A stretch of 64,000 nucleotides of DNA from Polytrichum commune (Eukaryota; Streptophyta; Polytrichopsida; Polytrichales; Polytrichaceae), in the NCBI GenBank assembly GCA_950295325.1, contig OX485805.1, forward strand, positions 1,304,501-1,368,500. Direction: 5' to 3'. How positions within the stretch are numbered: position 1 is the first letter of the stretch; each line of letters begins with the position of its first letter. A model generated the notes under the pieces. That model did not search any database. It saw only the letters and a program-made list of their open reading frames with translations, and was not told where the DNA came from. Of the stretch, positions 1 through 10,500 are shown piece by piece. A program made the translations under genes and the position numbers.

Positions 1-390
1 CATCTCAAGTCTGGTCGTTCATTTCGTAGAGAGGCCGAGGTCTACTCCAAGTAATTTCAGGTGGCTTTCGAGGATTCTTTTACCACATAGAAAGGAGATG
101 GGATGATCTTGGCAGGGCAGTTGGTGTAATTTACGGATGCTGCAGTTCATGTTGTCTTCTTAATAGTTCAATCACCAGGAACATCAACGCATTGTGTTGG
201 TGCAGTGCTAAGGAGGTCCCTTAAATCCTTGTTTTGGACCAGCGCGAGGTCATCGGGCGCTGAAAATTGTTGATTTAACATTAAGATGACTCCGAGTTTG
301 GTTGCGAGGATTTAGGTCACGTCCAACGAAGCGCGGAAGCTAGTTTTTAGTCCCAGAGTCTACCTACGAACAACATAACATTGTTGAGCA
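1..390 (+). other. 5' flank / probable 5' UTR of the F-box gene
   Basis: No ORF of note lies here. The stretch directly precedes the ATG of the F-box/PP2 gene and is of mixed composition, so it probably holds the core promoter and 5' UTR. I see no convincing TATA box and cannot place the transcription start. The window edge may cut the promoter. Confidence 0.45.
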
Positions 391-2250
391 ATGGAAGGCA
401 ACGAACAGATGGAAGACGCATGGATGGAAGAAGAACAGGGGCCAACTGTGGGTGAACCAATGCGCAATGGAGAATCCAGCGGCGGTTCTGTGGAAACGTC
501 GAACGGGCTGCCCGATCTGCCCGAGGCCTGCATCGCCACAATACTCTCCTGCCTTCCTCCCCGAGAAGTTGCGAAAGCAGCGTATGTATGCCGGTCTTAC
601 CATTTGGCTTCACAATCTGACTCAGTTTGGGCCAGTCTGCTCCCACCTGGTCACATGGACATGCTAGAGCTCATAACGGATCCAAAACCAGTGTTTAAAA
701 GCAAAAAAGACATCTACAACTATCTCACCACACCAAAGTTCTTCGCAGGGGGAACAAAGGTTCGTTTTGTTCTTCTCTCCAGTCCGGAAGTCTACCTGTC
801 ACTTTATGTCCGAACTCCGAGCATGTCTCCCTCTCTCTTTGCAGAGATGTCAGGATTCAGATGAAAAGCCATTATGGACATGTCCGTGAATTGTGAACCT
901 ATTGAACTCATCCGAAAAGGGATATATTAGTTATCGCCCCTCTCTTGCAATTATTGTTTATGAGCAACTTTGAGATCCATCCTAAGCGCCATGTGCATGC
1001 CTTTCTGTGAATAAAGTGTGAATTGATTGGTAATCTTTTAGTTGCGATGGAGGTCTTCGGAGAGTGGTAGTAGGCTCAAACATTCTACGTCCACTAATTC
1101 AGATGCAGATTTATCATTTATGAAAACCTTATCGTATTGCGCATAGGAACTGCTGATGACATGGTTTTTGACTTGTGCAAAATAGGCTTACTGGATAGAC
1201 CGGGGAACGGGAGGAGTCATCGTGAGCATATCAGCAAGGGCATTGCACATAATTTGGGGCAACACACCTGAGTACTGGAATTGGATACCGAACGAAAACT
1301 CATTGTACGTCTCTTCACCTAGAGAATCGACTGTGGTTGTGAAATTTTTTTGTCAGTGTTTTGTGTCTGTTGGAAACGAATTGCACCTCTTGCCTTCTTG
1401 CCTATGTGAATTACACATGATGGAGTATTATGATGACCAGTTCAGATTTGAGAAGGTTTCAGCTGCATCTTCCAAATGAATGGAACAGTTGACAAATAAT
1501 TAGGTCCAACTCTTGAGAGCACTTAACATCATGGCATGAATGGTTTCCTTATTCAGCTCCTAGACATACCATAGCATGATTTTGGTTTTTATTATATGCT
1601 CAATCATGAATATCATTTATAAAGCCAAGCTGGACTGATTTAAGTGGCATAAACTTCGACTTGGTTTTAATCTCATAGTTTCTGTAAAGTTGATTACCAG
1701 GTTTCCAGAGGTTGCACGATTGAAGAATGTTTGCTGGTTTGAAGTATGTGGTGACTTTGAGGTTGCACTCCCTCCTGGTTCTTACACATTGTCTTGGCGA
1801 ATCCAATTAGAAAGGCCGACTAATTTTAGTGCTCATCCTGTACATTTCACCTTCTCAAAGAACGACCTTGATGTATCGGAGTGCGCGTGTTACTTCGACC
1901 CGAGACCTGAAGTTGCACTTCGAGCAACCGAGAATTACAAGCTACCAACGATACGTGTCCTTGGCAATCGTTGGCAGGAGTACGATGTTGCAGAATTTTC
2001 TGTGGATAGAGAAGAACCAAGCTGTATGCTACGGGTCCACCTGATATCAACTAAAGGGGGGATGTGGAAAAGTGGGATATCCATGGATGGGATTGTCATA
2101 AGACCGACTAATACTATCAAGAATCTGCAAAGAGGCCCCTCTCTGGCAGGACCAAGCATTGACAGGGGGCACATATCAGTTGAAGGAGCACGTTTGCATT
2201 TTCCTGATATTCTTCAGAGGTTCTTTTCAGCCTTGCGAAACCTTTCCTAG
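391..2250 (+). CDS. F-box protein with PP2 (phloem protein 2-like) domain
   Basis: Three exons can be joined in frame: 391-759, 1186-1304 and 1701-2250 (stop TAG), giving about 345 residues. The first intron uses AAG|gttcg and aatag|GCT; the second has a strong gtacgt donor at 1305 and a ccag acceptor ending at 1700. An acidic N-terminus of about 38 residues precedes the F-box at about residues 39-85 (LPDLPEACIATILSCLPPRE, then a conserved VW). The PP2 domain follows from about residue 124 to 300, with the hallmark YWIDRGTGG, SARAL.I.WG..P.YW.WIP and CWFEVCG motifs. Family knowledge: such proteins are SCF E3 ligase adaptors; PP2 domains are lectin-like and may bind glycans on target proteins. 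Length and domain order match plant PP2-A/PP2-B F-box proteins. The substrate is unknown. An AATAAA at about 2536 could serve as polyadenylation signal. Confidence 0.92.
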
Positions 2251-4023
2251 GCCCTGACCACTGAGGTGGGCAAAGTTTTGAGTAGATGGTCATCTGTCTT
2301 GTATCTATAGAAACCGGTGATTGGTAGTGTAAATAAGGAGCCTGTGGAACCTTGATAGTTTCCAGCTAGCACAAGGCTGGCAATTCCAGGTTTCAGCCTG
2401 CAACCAATTTTGTGAGTTACATACCATGCAATTCCTAGGATTATTTTGATGAGGTGATACTCAAGTTCTTTCACTCTCTTAATGTTATTGTACACTATCT
2501 TTACAAGGAGCTAGTGTCTGATATCAATTGCAGAAAATAAACTAAGCAGATTTTTAGCTCTTTCTGTGCATGAGGTCCTCATCTAGTTTTTTTTTAAATA
2601 ATTTCCTTTCACTGACGGTGATCTCATCTTTGTGGGATTTACACATTGTTTCTTCTTGTCCTCGAGAAAAGAACATGGACTAATGTACATCATGCAAGAC
2701 TTCAAAAGTAGAGCAAGAAGCTACATAAAGCGAAGTGGACTTTCTGGCTCAATCAACCTGTGAATCTCACAATTAAATTTTTGATGCATTGAGCTCGTGC
2801 AACATGGTAGATTGGTAGGAACTAGGGGTGTTTGTATTTGTGATTCTGCTAATATTGGTGTGATGTGACTGAAGCTTTTCTGTCCACAACATTCCTCTGT
2901 AGCTGAAGTTTTGTCAGGTCTACTAAAGCTTGCTCCTGTGTATGGTGCAGTTGGAATCCTTGGCATGTTGAATCCGATGTTGAGGATGATGATGTTGACG
3001 ACGATGATGATGGCGATGATTCATCAGTAATGGACATGAACCGATCATACCCGAACCTTTAAATTGCCTCTTGATGTAAAAATATGAGCCTCATAATGTA
3101 GACAGTGCCAGGCTCCAACTTCACCATGGATACAAGTCTAGCTTCAGAGGAGACTCATCTCATCTTTAGTTCCGACCTTGGGATCGACGAATGATGCAAC
3201 CCAGCTTCCAGTTTTCTGGGGCTCCAATGCCTACTGGCACGTTGTCATATTTCAGACTGATACTTCTTAACATGGGGCCAGGACCACCCAGTAGGAGACA
3301 GAGGTGAAAGGGACATATTTGGAAACATATTTTTGGGACAAGTCCGTGGGCACTGGAGGGACTCTGGAGGAGGCTTTACATTTCCAACACCGTTTGTTTG
3401 TGTATATGTTGTTGCTTTTGCACAATAATGCATGTCTATTAAATGCAGTGTTTTGATAAACTTCTATGGTAGTTGTGGGGAAACTGACCTCCGATTCGGA
3501 GTCCACTTTGCCAATAACCACATCATCAGAGTGGAGCTTGTGGAAGAGATGGAAAACATTGGTTCCTTAAGCAGTTATGTGAAGTATTACCTTATAATAT
3601 GTGCACACAACCACCTTGCATTTATTGAGTATGTTAAGTGTTGTGGTGACTGCCCTCTCACCTACTTGGGAGTCATTTTCCCTTCTCACTAAGGGAAACA
3701 ATCCATACACATGTGAATTCAATTAGATGAAATGATATGACGACCAACATGAGGTTGTTTTCTTCTCCACTTCCTAGTGCCCTCGGGGGGTGCACCTTTC
3801 ATTAAAACCTAGAATCACGTGCGTTCACTGCATACTCTAAAAACCCCCTATATACAAGTTATTTTTTGTGAAATGAAGTAATACACATACAATTGCAACA
3901 ATAAATATACAAGTGACAATATGTATACACAAAAAAACATCCATTCATATATAGTCATTAACATAAGTATACAAATATACTTTGAACAATAATCAACCCC
4001 TATAATATGTATAACAAAATATC
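2251..4023. other. 3' flank of F-box gene and AT-rich spacer
   Basis: The first few hundred bases are likely 3' UTR of the F-box gene (AATAAA near 2536). A short acidic exon-like segment lies at 2951-3062 (listed separately). The remainder to about 3690 has only short, unconvincing ORFs. From about 3840 to 4020 it is AT-rich and precedes the stop codon of the minus-strand ORF at 4024. Confidence 0.4.
2951..3062 (+). other. Orphan exon-like acidic segment
   Basis: After a good acceptor (ggtgcag ending at 2950), a 37-codon frame from 2952 runs to TAA at 3060-3062. It reads WNPWHVESDVEDDD, a run of Asp, then MNRSYPNL. The GAT/GAC-rich tract looks like the C-terminal tail of an acidic protein. 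I find no upstream exon in the window that joins it convincingly. It could be an alternative last exon of the F-box gene, a gene relic, or chance. No function can be assigned. Confidence 0.25.
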
Positions 4024-4575
4024 CTAGCTTTCATCAGCAAAGTCGTTGAAAACTTTTTCATCTCCCAGATGTAACTCATAAACATTTGATTCACCAATAT
4101 ATGTCATTGTAGCCAATGCAATTATTGTCTCTAAGTCTACCATCAAATGATCAGTAAGATCATAGGTCCACTTGTTGTTAGCCCCTTTTTGATACCAACA
4201 TAAACCAATCTCCACGTTTGATGGACGGTCCATCAAGTCAATTGGATCCCTATACTCCACCCAACGATTATCAAACTTCCTCCGCATCCTATAAACTCTC
4301 CCAACAAACCAAACCTTAACTCGAGTAGATTTTTTTGGCCTACCTCGTTTTTTCACAGTTTTAGCTTCAGGTGTGTTCAAAAAACACACACCACAGTCAC
4401 AACCAAGCTTTAACAAAGTGTCATGGTTTCCAACACTCGGGAGTTTAGGCTTCATATATAATATACTAGATTTAATTCGAGTCAACCGATCTTTAGACAA
4501 AGAAGGATTGCCATTCAATTGACTAACAAGTGTATTTTTAAAATTTCTAGACTCCCCTACCATTACATAAGCCAC
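4024..4575 (-). CDS. Hypothetical protein with AT-hook-like motif
   Basis: An uninterrupted 183-codon ORF starts at ATG 4575 and ends at 4024, far longer than expected in such AT-rich DNA. I do not recognise the family. Visible features are a Cys cluster (CDCGVC) at about residues 59-64, directly followed by a basic KKRGRPKKS segment at about 75-83 that resembles an AT-hook minor-groove binder. The C-terminal half is mixed, Trp-rich (WVEYRDP, CWYQKG, KWTYDL) and ends acidic. The surroundings are repeat-rich, so a transposon-derived or lineage-specific gene is possible. No intron is needed. There is no signal peptide or membrane segment. It may also be the last exon of a larger gene extending above 4575, though no upstream exon was evident. 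Confidence 0.45.
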   Translation of the reverse strand: MAYVMVGESRNFKNTLVSQLNGNPSLSKDRLTRIKSSILYMKPKLPSVGNHDTLLKLGCDCGVCFLNTPEAKTVKKRGRPKKSTRVKVWFVGRVYRMRRKFDNRWVEYRDPIDLMDRPSNVEIGLCWYQKGANNKWTYDLTDHLMVDLETIIALATMTYIGESNVYELHLGDEKVFNDFADES

Positions 4576-7500
4576 AACTGACTTTGCATTTTATAGAGAG
4601 GGAATTTCAGAATGAGGCCATGACAATGTCAGGACTTTCGGTGATTCCCACGGCGGCAGTAACCGTAGGGACGCTGAGAAGCGCTGGAGCAACAGGTGAA
4701 AGAAGGAAAAATGAAGTAGTTGTCGGCAAAAGAAGCAGGCTATGCGAAAAGAGAAAACAAAAACCTTCAGCACCCGACAAAAAAAGAAAACAAAACCTAG
4801 GGATGGGAGGGGAAAAGGGTCCTTGTTACTTTGAGCTGAACGAATCATTTCAAAACCCTAATACTGCCTCTTTCCCCGATATTACCTTGACACCTTGTAC
4901 ATGGTTCATACTACCCTATAAGGTTGCTAACGAAAATCTTTAATCCTAGTTAATCCTAATTTCATCCAATATGAAAACTTATGATATGTAGTATAATAAC
5001 AGTACCATACAAGTACAATTATTGTATATTTTTTAAAGGCCTTCCATATATGTACGTAACTATAAATTATAACATGTATACCATATGTATACGTAATACG
5101 GCAAGGTCCAAATCAATACCCTTCCTGTGCACTCACGTATACTCGTACATGTTTAGTACAGTGCACCCCCCGAGCTAGTGCCCCCATCTAAGAAACTCCC
5201 ATCTCACATGAAATTCCATGTGTATCATAATACGATGAGTGGTACTTAATCATCTCGCCAATTTGCAAGCACTAGCTGAAAATAATTCCAATATCCTTGT
5301 TGTATATATACTCCAATGGTATTCAAAAAGGTGATAGTAATCATGAATTAGTCCAACACTCATTGGAACTCTTTGAATCCACATTACCTAGTGTGAAGGC
5401 AAATGCAACCAAACAATTAACTAGAATGACTAAGTTCATCATGAATCAAAATGAACCTGCAATCCATCGCCTTCAAGTTAATAGCAATTTATTGTAGTGT
5501 TCTCTTGCAATTGGTGTGCAATGGTAATTTCCTAGGGAGAGGTGATCTAGGGTATGTATGTACAATAAAGTCAAATCTTGTGCGTTTGGATTGTGCAAAT
5601 AAGGTAGGTGGTATGTGGCCTATTTATGGACATTGGAAATTGAGATAATAGTTTAGCAAATATATGTTATATGCTTCTCCAAATATAAAAACCTAATGGA
5701 GTCATAGCATGAGTTATGTGCACGCACAACAAGTCCACCCCCTAGTACATTGTGATATATACAAAAGGTGCATATTACACAAGGGCCATGCCATAATATT
5801 CTACACACTAATTGTAAAACGCATCCCATCATGATGGGAACATTGGAATTGTGTCAAGAAAATGGAAAAGTAGAAGATGATCAAGTAATTCAAATGCCAT
5901 ATAAACCGGTTTATGATCCGTCCATTACGCTTATGTGCATCTTCACTGGCAACTAGTAAGAATGGAAATATAGTCCATATATAATCTAATTGTTAATTAT
6001 AGGTTATTGTGATTTTTTAAAAGTAAGCCCAAAATTACAAAGTCTCGTCCAAATTTTTACATTGAGGACATATATTCAATATATCCACGTTGAAGTCTCT
6101 TATAAAACCTTATAGGACAAGAACGTGAAGCATTGAGACGGAATTTCCCTAAAGTGTGGAGGAATTCATCTAAGTGCATTGTATGGGTTTTATATAGAGC
6201 TATGACATGTAATGCTATTCAAGTGTTCAAATTGAACAAACCAACAATGCACTTGGCACCACTATGTGTGTATATCTCACAATAAAATAGATAAAAAATC
6301 TAGATAATCTAACAAATATGAATAAAAAAGACAACCACCAACCACATAATGATAAGCACTCCGGGGGTTCATTGGCAAAAATTGTAGAACAACGTGCGAT
6401 AAAAAATAGGGTCTAATATATTCATTGTAGATAAATTTTGTGAAAAACTTACATATAAAATAGGGGGGTTTTAAAATAGTGAAAAATGATTACATGTAAA
6501 ATACCATCACACCTTTATTTTGAAAAATACCATACCTTATAATACTTTTTGCAAGGTAAATAGCCCCCCAATAAATAGGTCCCGAACGCACGTGTATGCA
6601 AAATATAAGAGGGAGTGAACCCCCCGAGGATAATCAATTGTTGGTTGTAGTAGCGAGGGTCTTCACCTTATTGCCAACCCCACTAGCTTTGGGAAGAGTT
6701 TTGGGCATAATTGGTCAAAATCCTTGTGATATTTCGGTTGGCGTCTGGAAGCAAGGCAACGAAATGAGCAAGAGAAGGTGAAACCCTAAAACAAAGCTCC
6801 TTTAACAAAAAAACCTCCCTATTCGATGACCCCATAACATGCCAATACACAGTCCGTAAATACCCATGGCATGACCAAGACGGATTCATCATTGGGAAAA
6901 GAGGCCCCCACAACTCCAAAATTTTGGTGAACTTCTCCTGAGAAGTGTTTGACAACAACCTTAAGAAATTAGCTAGGCGAAAAACTCCGGGCACTAATTG
7001 CACATAGCAGTTTAATTAGTGAAAGTAAGCATACTTCCACATGTGGTGATGGTGCTACAGTGTTCATCGTAATGAGTGTCACTTACTCTGGAGTTACACC
7101 ATGTTTTTACTTTTTTACTTGTGATGTAAGATTTCACCAAGTAAAGTTGATTATGTTCTATAACCCTAAACAACCTATTTGACCTAGTATGTTGGCAAAT
7201 AATGATATATATACAAAATAGTAATAGCCTTGTGTAGTTCCAAATAGTATGTGACACAAAATGTCATAAAGGATGTGGTGAGGCATCTTCATTGGCAATA
7301 ACTATGTTACAAGGCCCTCCGAGATATAGTAGATTAGGCGCATTCTCTTGTGGGGTCGTCTTTGTGCATCAAAACTGCAATACCCATATGCACACTTCCA
7401 AACACAGCTTAATTGAGATTATTGCAGGCCATCTTATAATGGCTTACATTATATCAATCATCCCTATGTTAGGTGTGGGCCAGATTTCAATGCCAAGATA

Positions 7501-8500
7501 AAAAATCAAACCATTCCATATTGTTTTGTAGTTGTTTTGATGATTCTTTTGGTGTAAGCATCACTACCTATTTCCCAAACAAACTCTCTGCTTTGCCAAC
7601 TTCCTTGCGGACTTCTTCTCCCACCAGCGGTAGACCTTTGGCCCCGAGCGGCTCGTTAGTATGCTCATTATAGGCATATGCAGGAAAAAAACACTAAAAA
7701 AAAACATTGTTGCTACTTGTGAGAATAGCAAAAATGATGATGATTGTGTTGAGTGCAAAAATGCATATTGTGTTGAGAAGTAACATGATTATTTTGCAAT
7801 GACAAATTTCTAGAAACAAAATGCGATTGTCGAGAGGAGAATACACCCAGTTGTAATCTAATTTTCTTTTCATGTCATATCAAGAAGGAAGATGAACAAG
7901 ATGATTTTGGGAAATAAGAGAAATAAATAAATATTAAGGAACAAGACGATCAATGCGATCTTAATAATGAACACACTACCAAAATAATCGAAACAAGTTG
8001 ATTTCTAAATCTACAAGAAGTAATAAAATTCTAAGAATGAAGAAAAACAATAAGACATTATGAATAGGAGTATAGAGTATATTTCAAAGAAGGAGATAAT
8101 GTATACATAATAAGTATAACAAGGGGATTTCAAGGAAGAAGAAAAACAAGGTGATCATAAAGAAATATATTTTTTCTTCTTAAAAAAACATGTAGATTTA
8201 GATTACGAGAACCAAACATGAGAAGAAGAAGAAGAAGAAGAATACTCTCAAAGACAATGAATAGTCGAAATAAGAAGAGCATGAAGATCTCATAAGAAAG
8301 AAAAACAATGAAGAAGTGGAGCAAATCTTGGGCATGTTGATTACAAAGAGGAGGTGAAGCATGGCAACATCCTATAAGTGATTGATGTGACATGTGAAGG
8401 GGCAAGGATGAGGAGAGTCCCACATGGCTGCAAGTTGGCAAAACTGCAAAATCAACAACCTATCGTGCTTGTTTAGTTTTTTTGGAGTTTGCCAGCATGC
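4576..8500. other. AT-rich intergenic DNA without recognisable genes
   Basis: Only short ORFs occur here. The longest (4584-4943 plus; 6683-7003 minus) show no domain I recognise and no supporting splice structure. The minus-strand frame at 6683-7003 (106 codons) is open throughout and could be a transposon relic, but I cannot place it. Composition is strongly AT-rich with many short A/T runs. No terminal repeats or target duplications were seen by eye. Confidence 0.4.
8218..8241. repeat. (GAA)n microsatellite
   Basis: Seven or so consecutive GAA/AGA triplets lie in an A-rich purine tract; no coding frame of interest contains it. Confidence 0.8.
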
Positions 8501-10500
8501 ATGTATTATTATTATTATTATTATTCCGCACAAGACATGAGACCATCTTGTTGCTTATTGCTTAAGTTGCTTATAACAAATTGGCATTATCATTGATGAG
8601 ATGAAAGCAAATGAAAAACGCTCTAGCTACAAAAATACTTGAGTGCCACAAATCCCCGGGCCTAGGGCTCCCTTGTGTACATCTACCTTTACTTTAACAT
8701 TCTTAATAGCCTTTTTCAATGTACATACTGCAACAAAAATAAATACCTCTCCCATTATGTATACTATGTATGCTAATACCTCAAATAATACCCCTTTTTA
8801 CACTCACATTAATTCATACATGGTATGAAAAGTCCAACCCCCCAAGACTAGCTTGTGTGTGTGTGTGTGTGTGGGGGGGGGGGTAGAGCAGGTAAAGTGC
8901 TTAATTAAAAGCCCAAAAATTATTGTGAGGTTCAAAAAACAAAGAGATATATCTCCAAACTCCAAGGATACAATATGGTGGACCTTGAAGTGGTTGGAAC
9001 CCTTAATGTTCTTCTTTTGTTATGAAACCTACTAAGGTATGTGGGTGTTATATGGTTCATTTTTCATGTTCTCCAACATCTACCGATTAGATTTACACAA
9101 CCAAACTCGTGTTGCACTAGCAAATCTATGATAAAACATCTACAAAAACCGGATTGAAATTTGAACCTACCCTAACTTAGTTATGGTTAACGGAAGTGCA
9201 CGTTTGTTGATTTCTTAACTGGATACATCGCCCCTCCCAATTATGTTCACTATTGAAGGTCAAGTAGTTATTCATAATTGAAGACGTTGTCCAATGTCTT
9301 TTAAACATGTGTCTTTGTGACATTTACTCTTAGTTTCTCACCAAATCACATACCAATCAATTATAAGGGTCCGATTAAGAAAACGAGCCACTTAAGACCC
9401 ATGTATCTTATAGATCGAATGTGAAAGGGCACAACCATTTCCAAGGGACTTTCTAGGCAAATTTCCACCTTTTGCACCCACGAAGGGTTTTCATAACCTC
9501 CCACCAAGCTTAGGTGATCGGACTAAGGTAACCCTCTCTTTATCTCACCATAACTTAGACCAACATTGAAACCATCTCTAACTAACAAAATCAAAGGCGA
9601 AACAATAAATCAGCTCCAAGGCTGCACTATCCGTTAATACCGAGCTGTGGACTGGCTTTCGAATTCCTTGTCACTATTGACGGCCTGCTCGAGATCCGAG
9701 GTGGGCTTGGATGCCGGCCATGGAATTGATGAATCGATGGCACTTTGTTGCGGTTCAAGTAATTGTGAAGACAGCTTTGACTCGAGATGACATGCCAATA
9801 GAAAAGGTTTTTAATTCTTCGTCCTCTTCGGAGTTTGATTATTCCATTGACAACTCAGATTTTGTTAAGGGCAGTCTGCAAGGCTTGTCAATTTAGCTGT
9901 GTTATTACCAGCTCGATCAGAAGCCTAGATTTTATTTTACGTATGCAGGTGGTTGCTGTGTAGATCATGCATGTAGGTTTGCGGGTGAGCTCATTTTTTC
10001 CCAGTTGCAGACTCTTTGCAGCGGGAGAATCAAGAACTGCATTAGGGTTGTTGTTGACCTCACAGTTTTATGCCAGTTTTGGTTGCTCTTTTTTACACAT
10101 TTTGCAAAGTGGAAGCAATAGTCTGTTCTCCCTTCATCGGACAATTCTAGATAAACCTTCAATGCGCTGAGACCCACGTAGGAACTGCAAACTGTTGCTG
10201 CTGTTTCCTGGTTTTATGACCTAATTTGCGCAAAATCCACAGTGTATGTGAATTGGTGGTTCAATGGGATCATGCTGAAGGGTTGGCCAGTAGGTCGTGT
10301 CTATGTTTGTTTGCCAGTTGACTGGTGAAGCAAATGCGGAAATTAGTTACAAAGGCTATAATTCTTTGCTGCAGGTTAGGTTTCACCTGCTGGTTGCGTC
10401 AAATTCGTACCTATTGGTGGACTTGGGCGGGAGTGAAGAGAGTGCATATATAAACATATACTTGCAAACTAAATAGATCGAACAATGAACCGGTGACGGG
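8501..10500. other. Intergenic DNA upstream of the DZIP1-like gene
   Basis: Contents are an (ATT)n run at about 8506-8526, then a (GT)n tract followed by a long G run at 8852-8883. At 8640-8661 lies a segment (GAGTGCCAC.AATCCCCGGGC) that recurs at the edge of the Harbinger remnant near 41795. From about 9600 the composition becomes less AT-rich, which suggests promoter or 5' UTR of the gene starting at 10501. The short ORF at 9711-9896 has no recognisable domain. Confidence 0.4.
8852..8883. repeat. (GT)n microsatellite followed by poly-G
   Basis: About nine GT dinucleotides run directly into a stretch of roughly eleven G residues. This is a compound simple repeat prone to slippage and sequencing error. 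Confidence 0.8.

Noticed and set aside
4584-4943. 119-codon plus-strand ORF
   Set aside because: Low-complexity Lys/Arg-rich translation with no domain, in the upstream region of the minus-strand ORF.
3828-6593. Possible inverted pair CACGTGCGTTC flanking the 4-kb ORF
   Set aside because: Only 11 bases match, which is expected by chance in a window this size.
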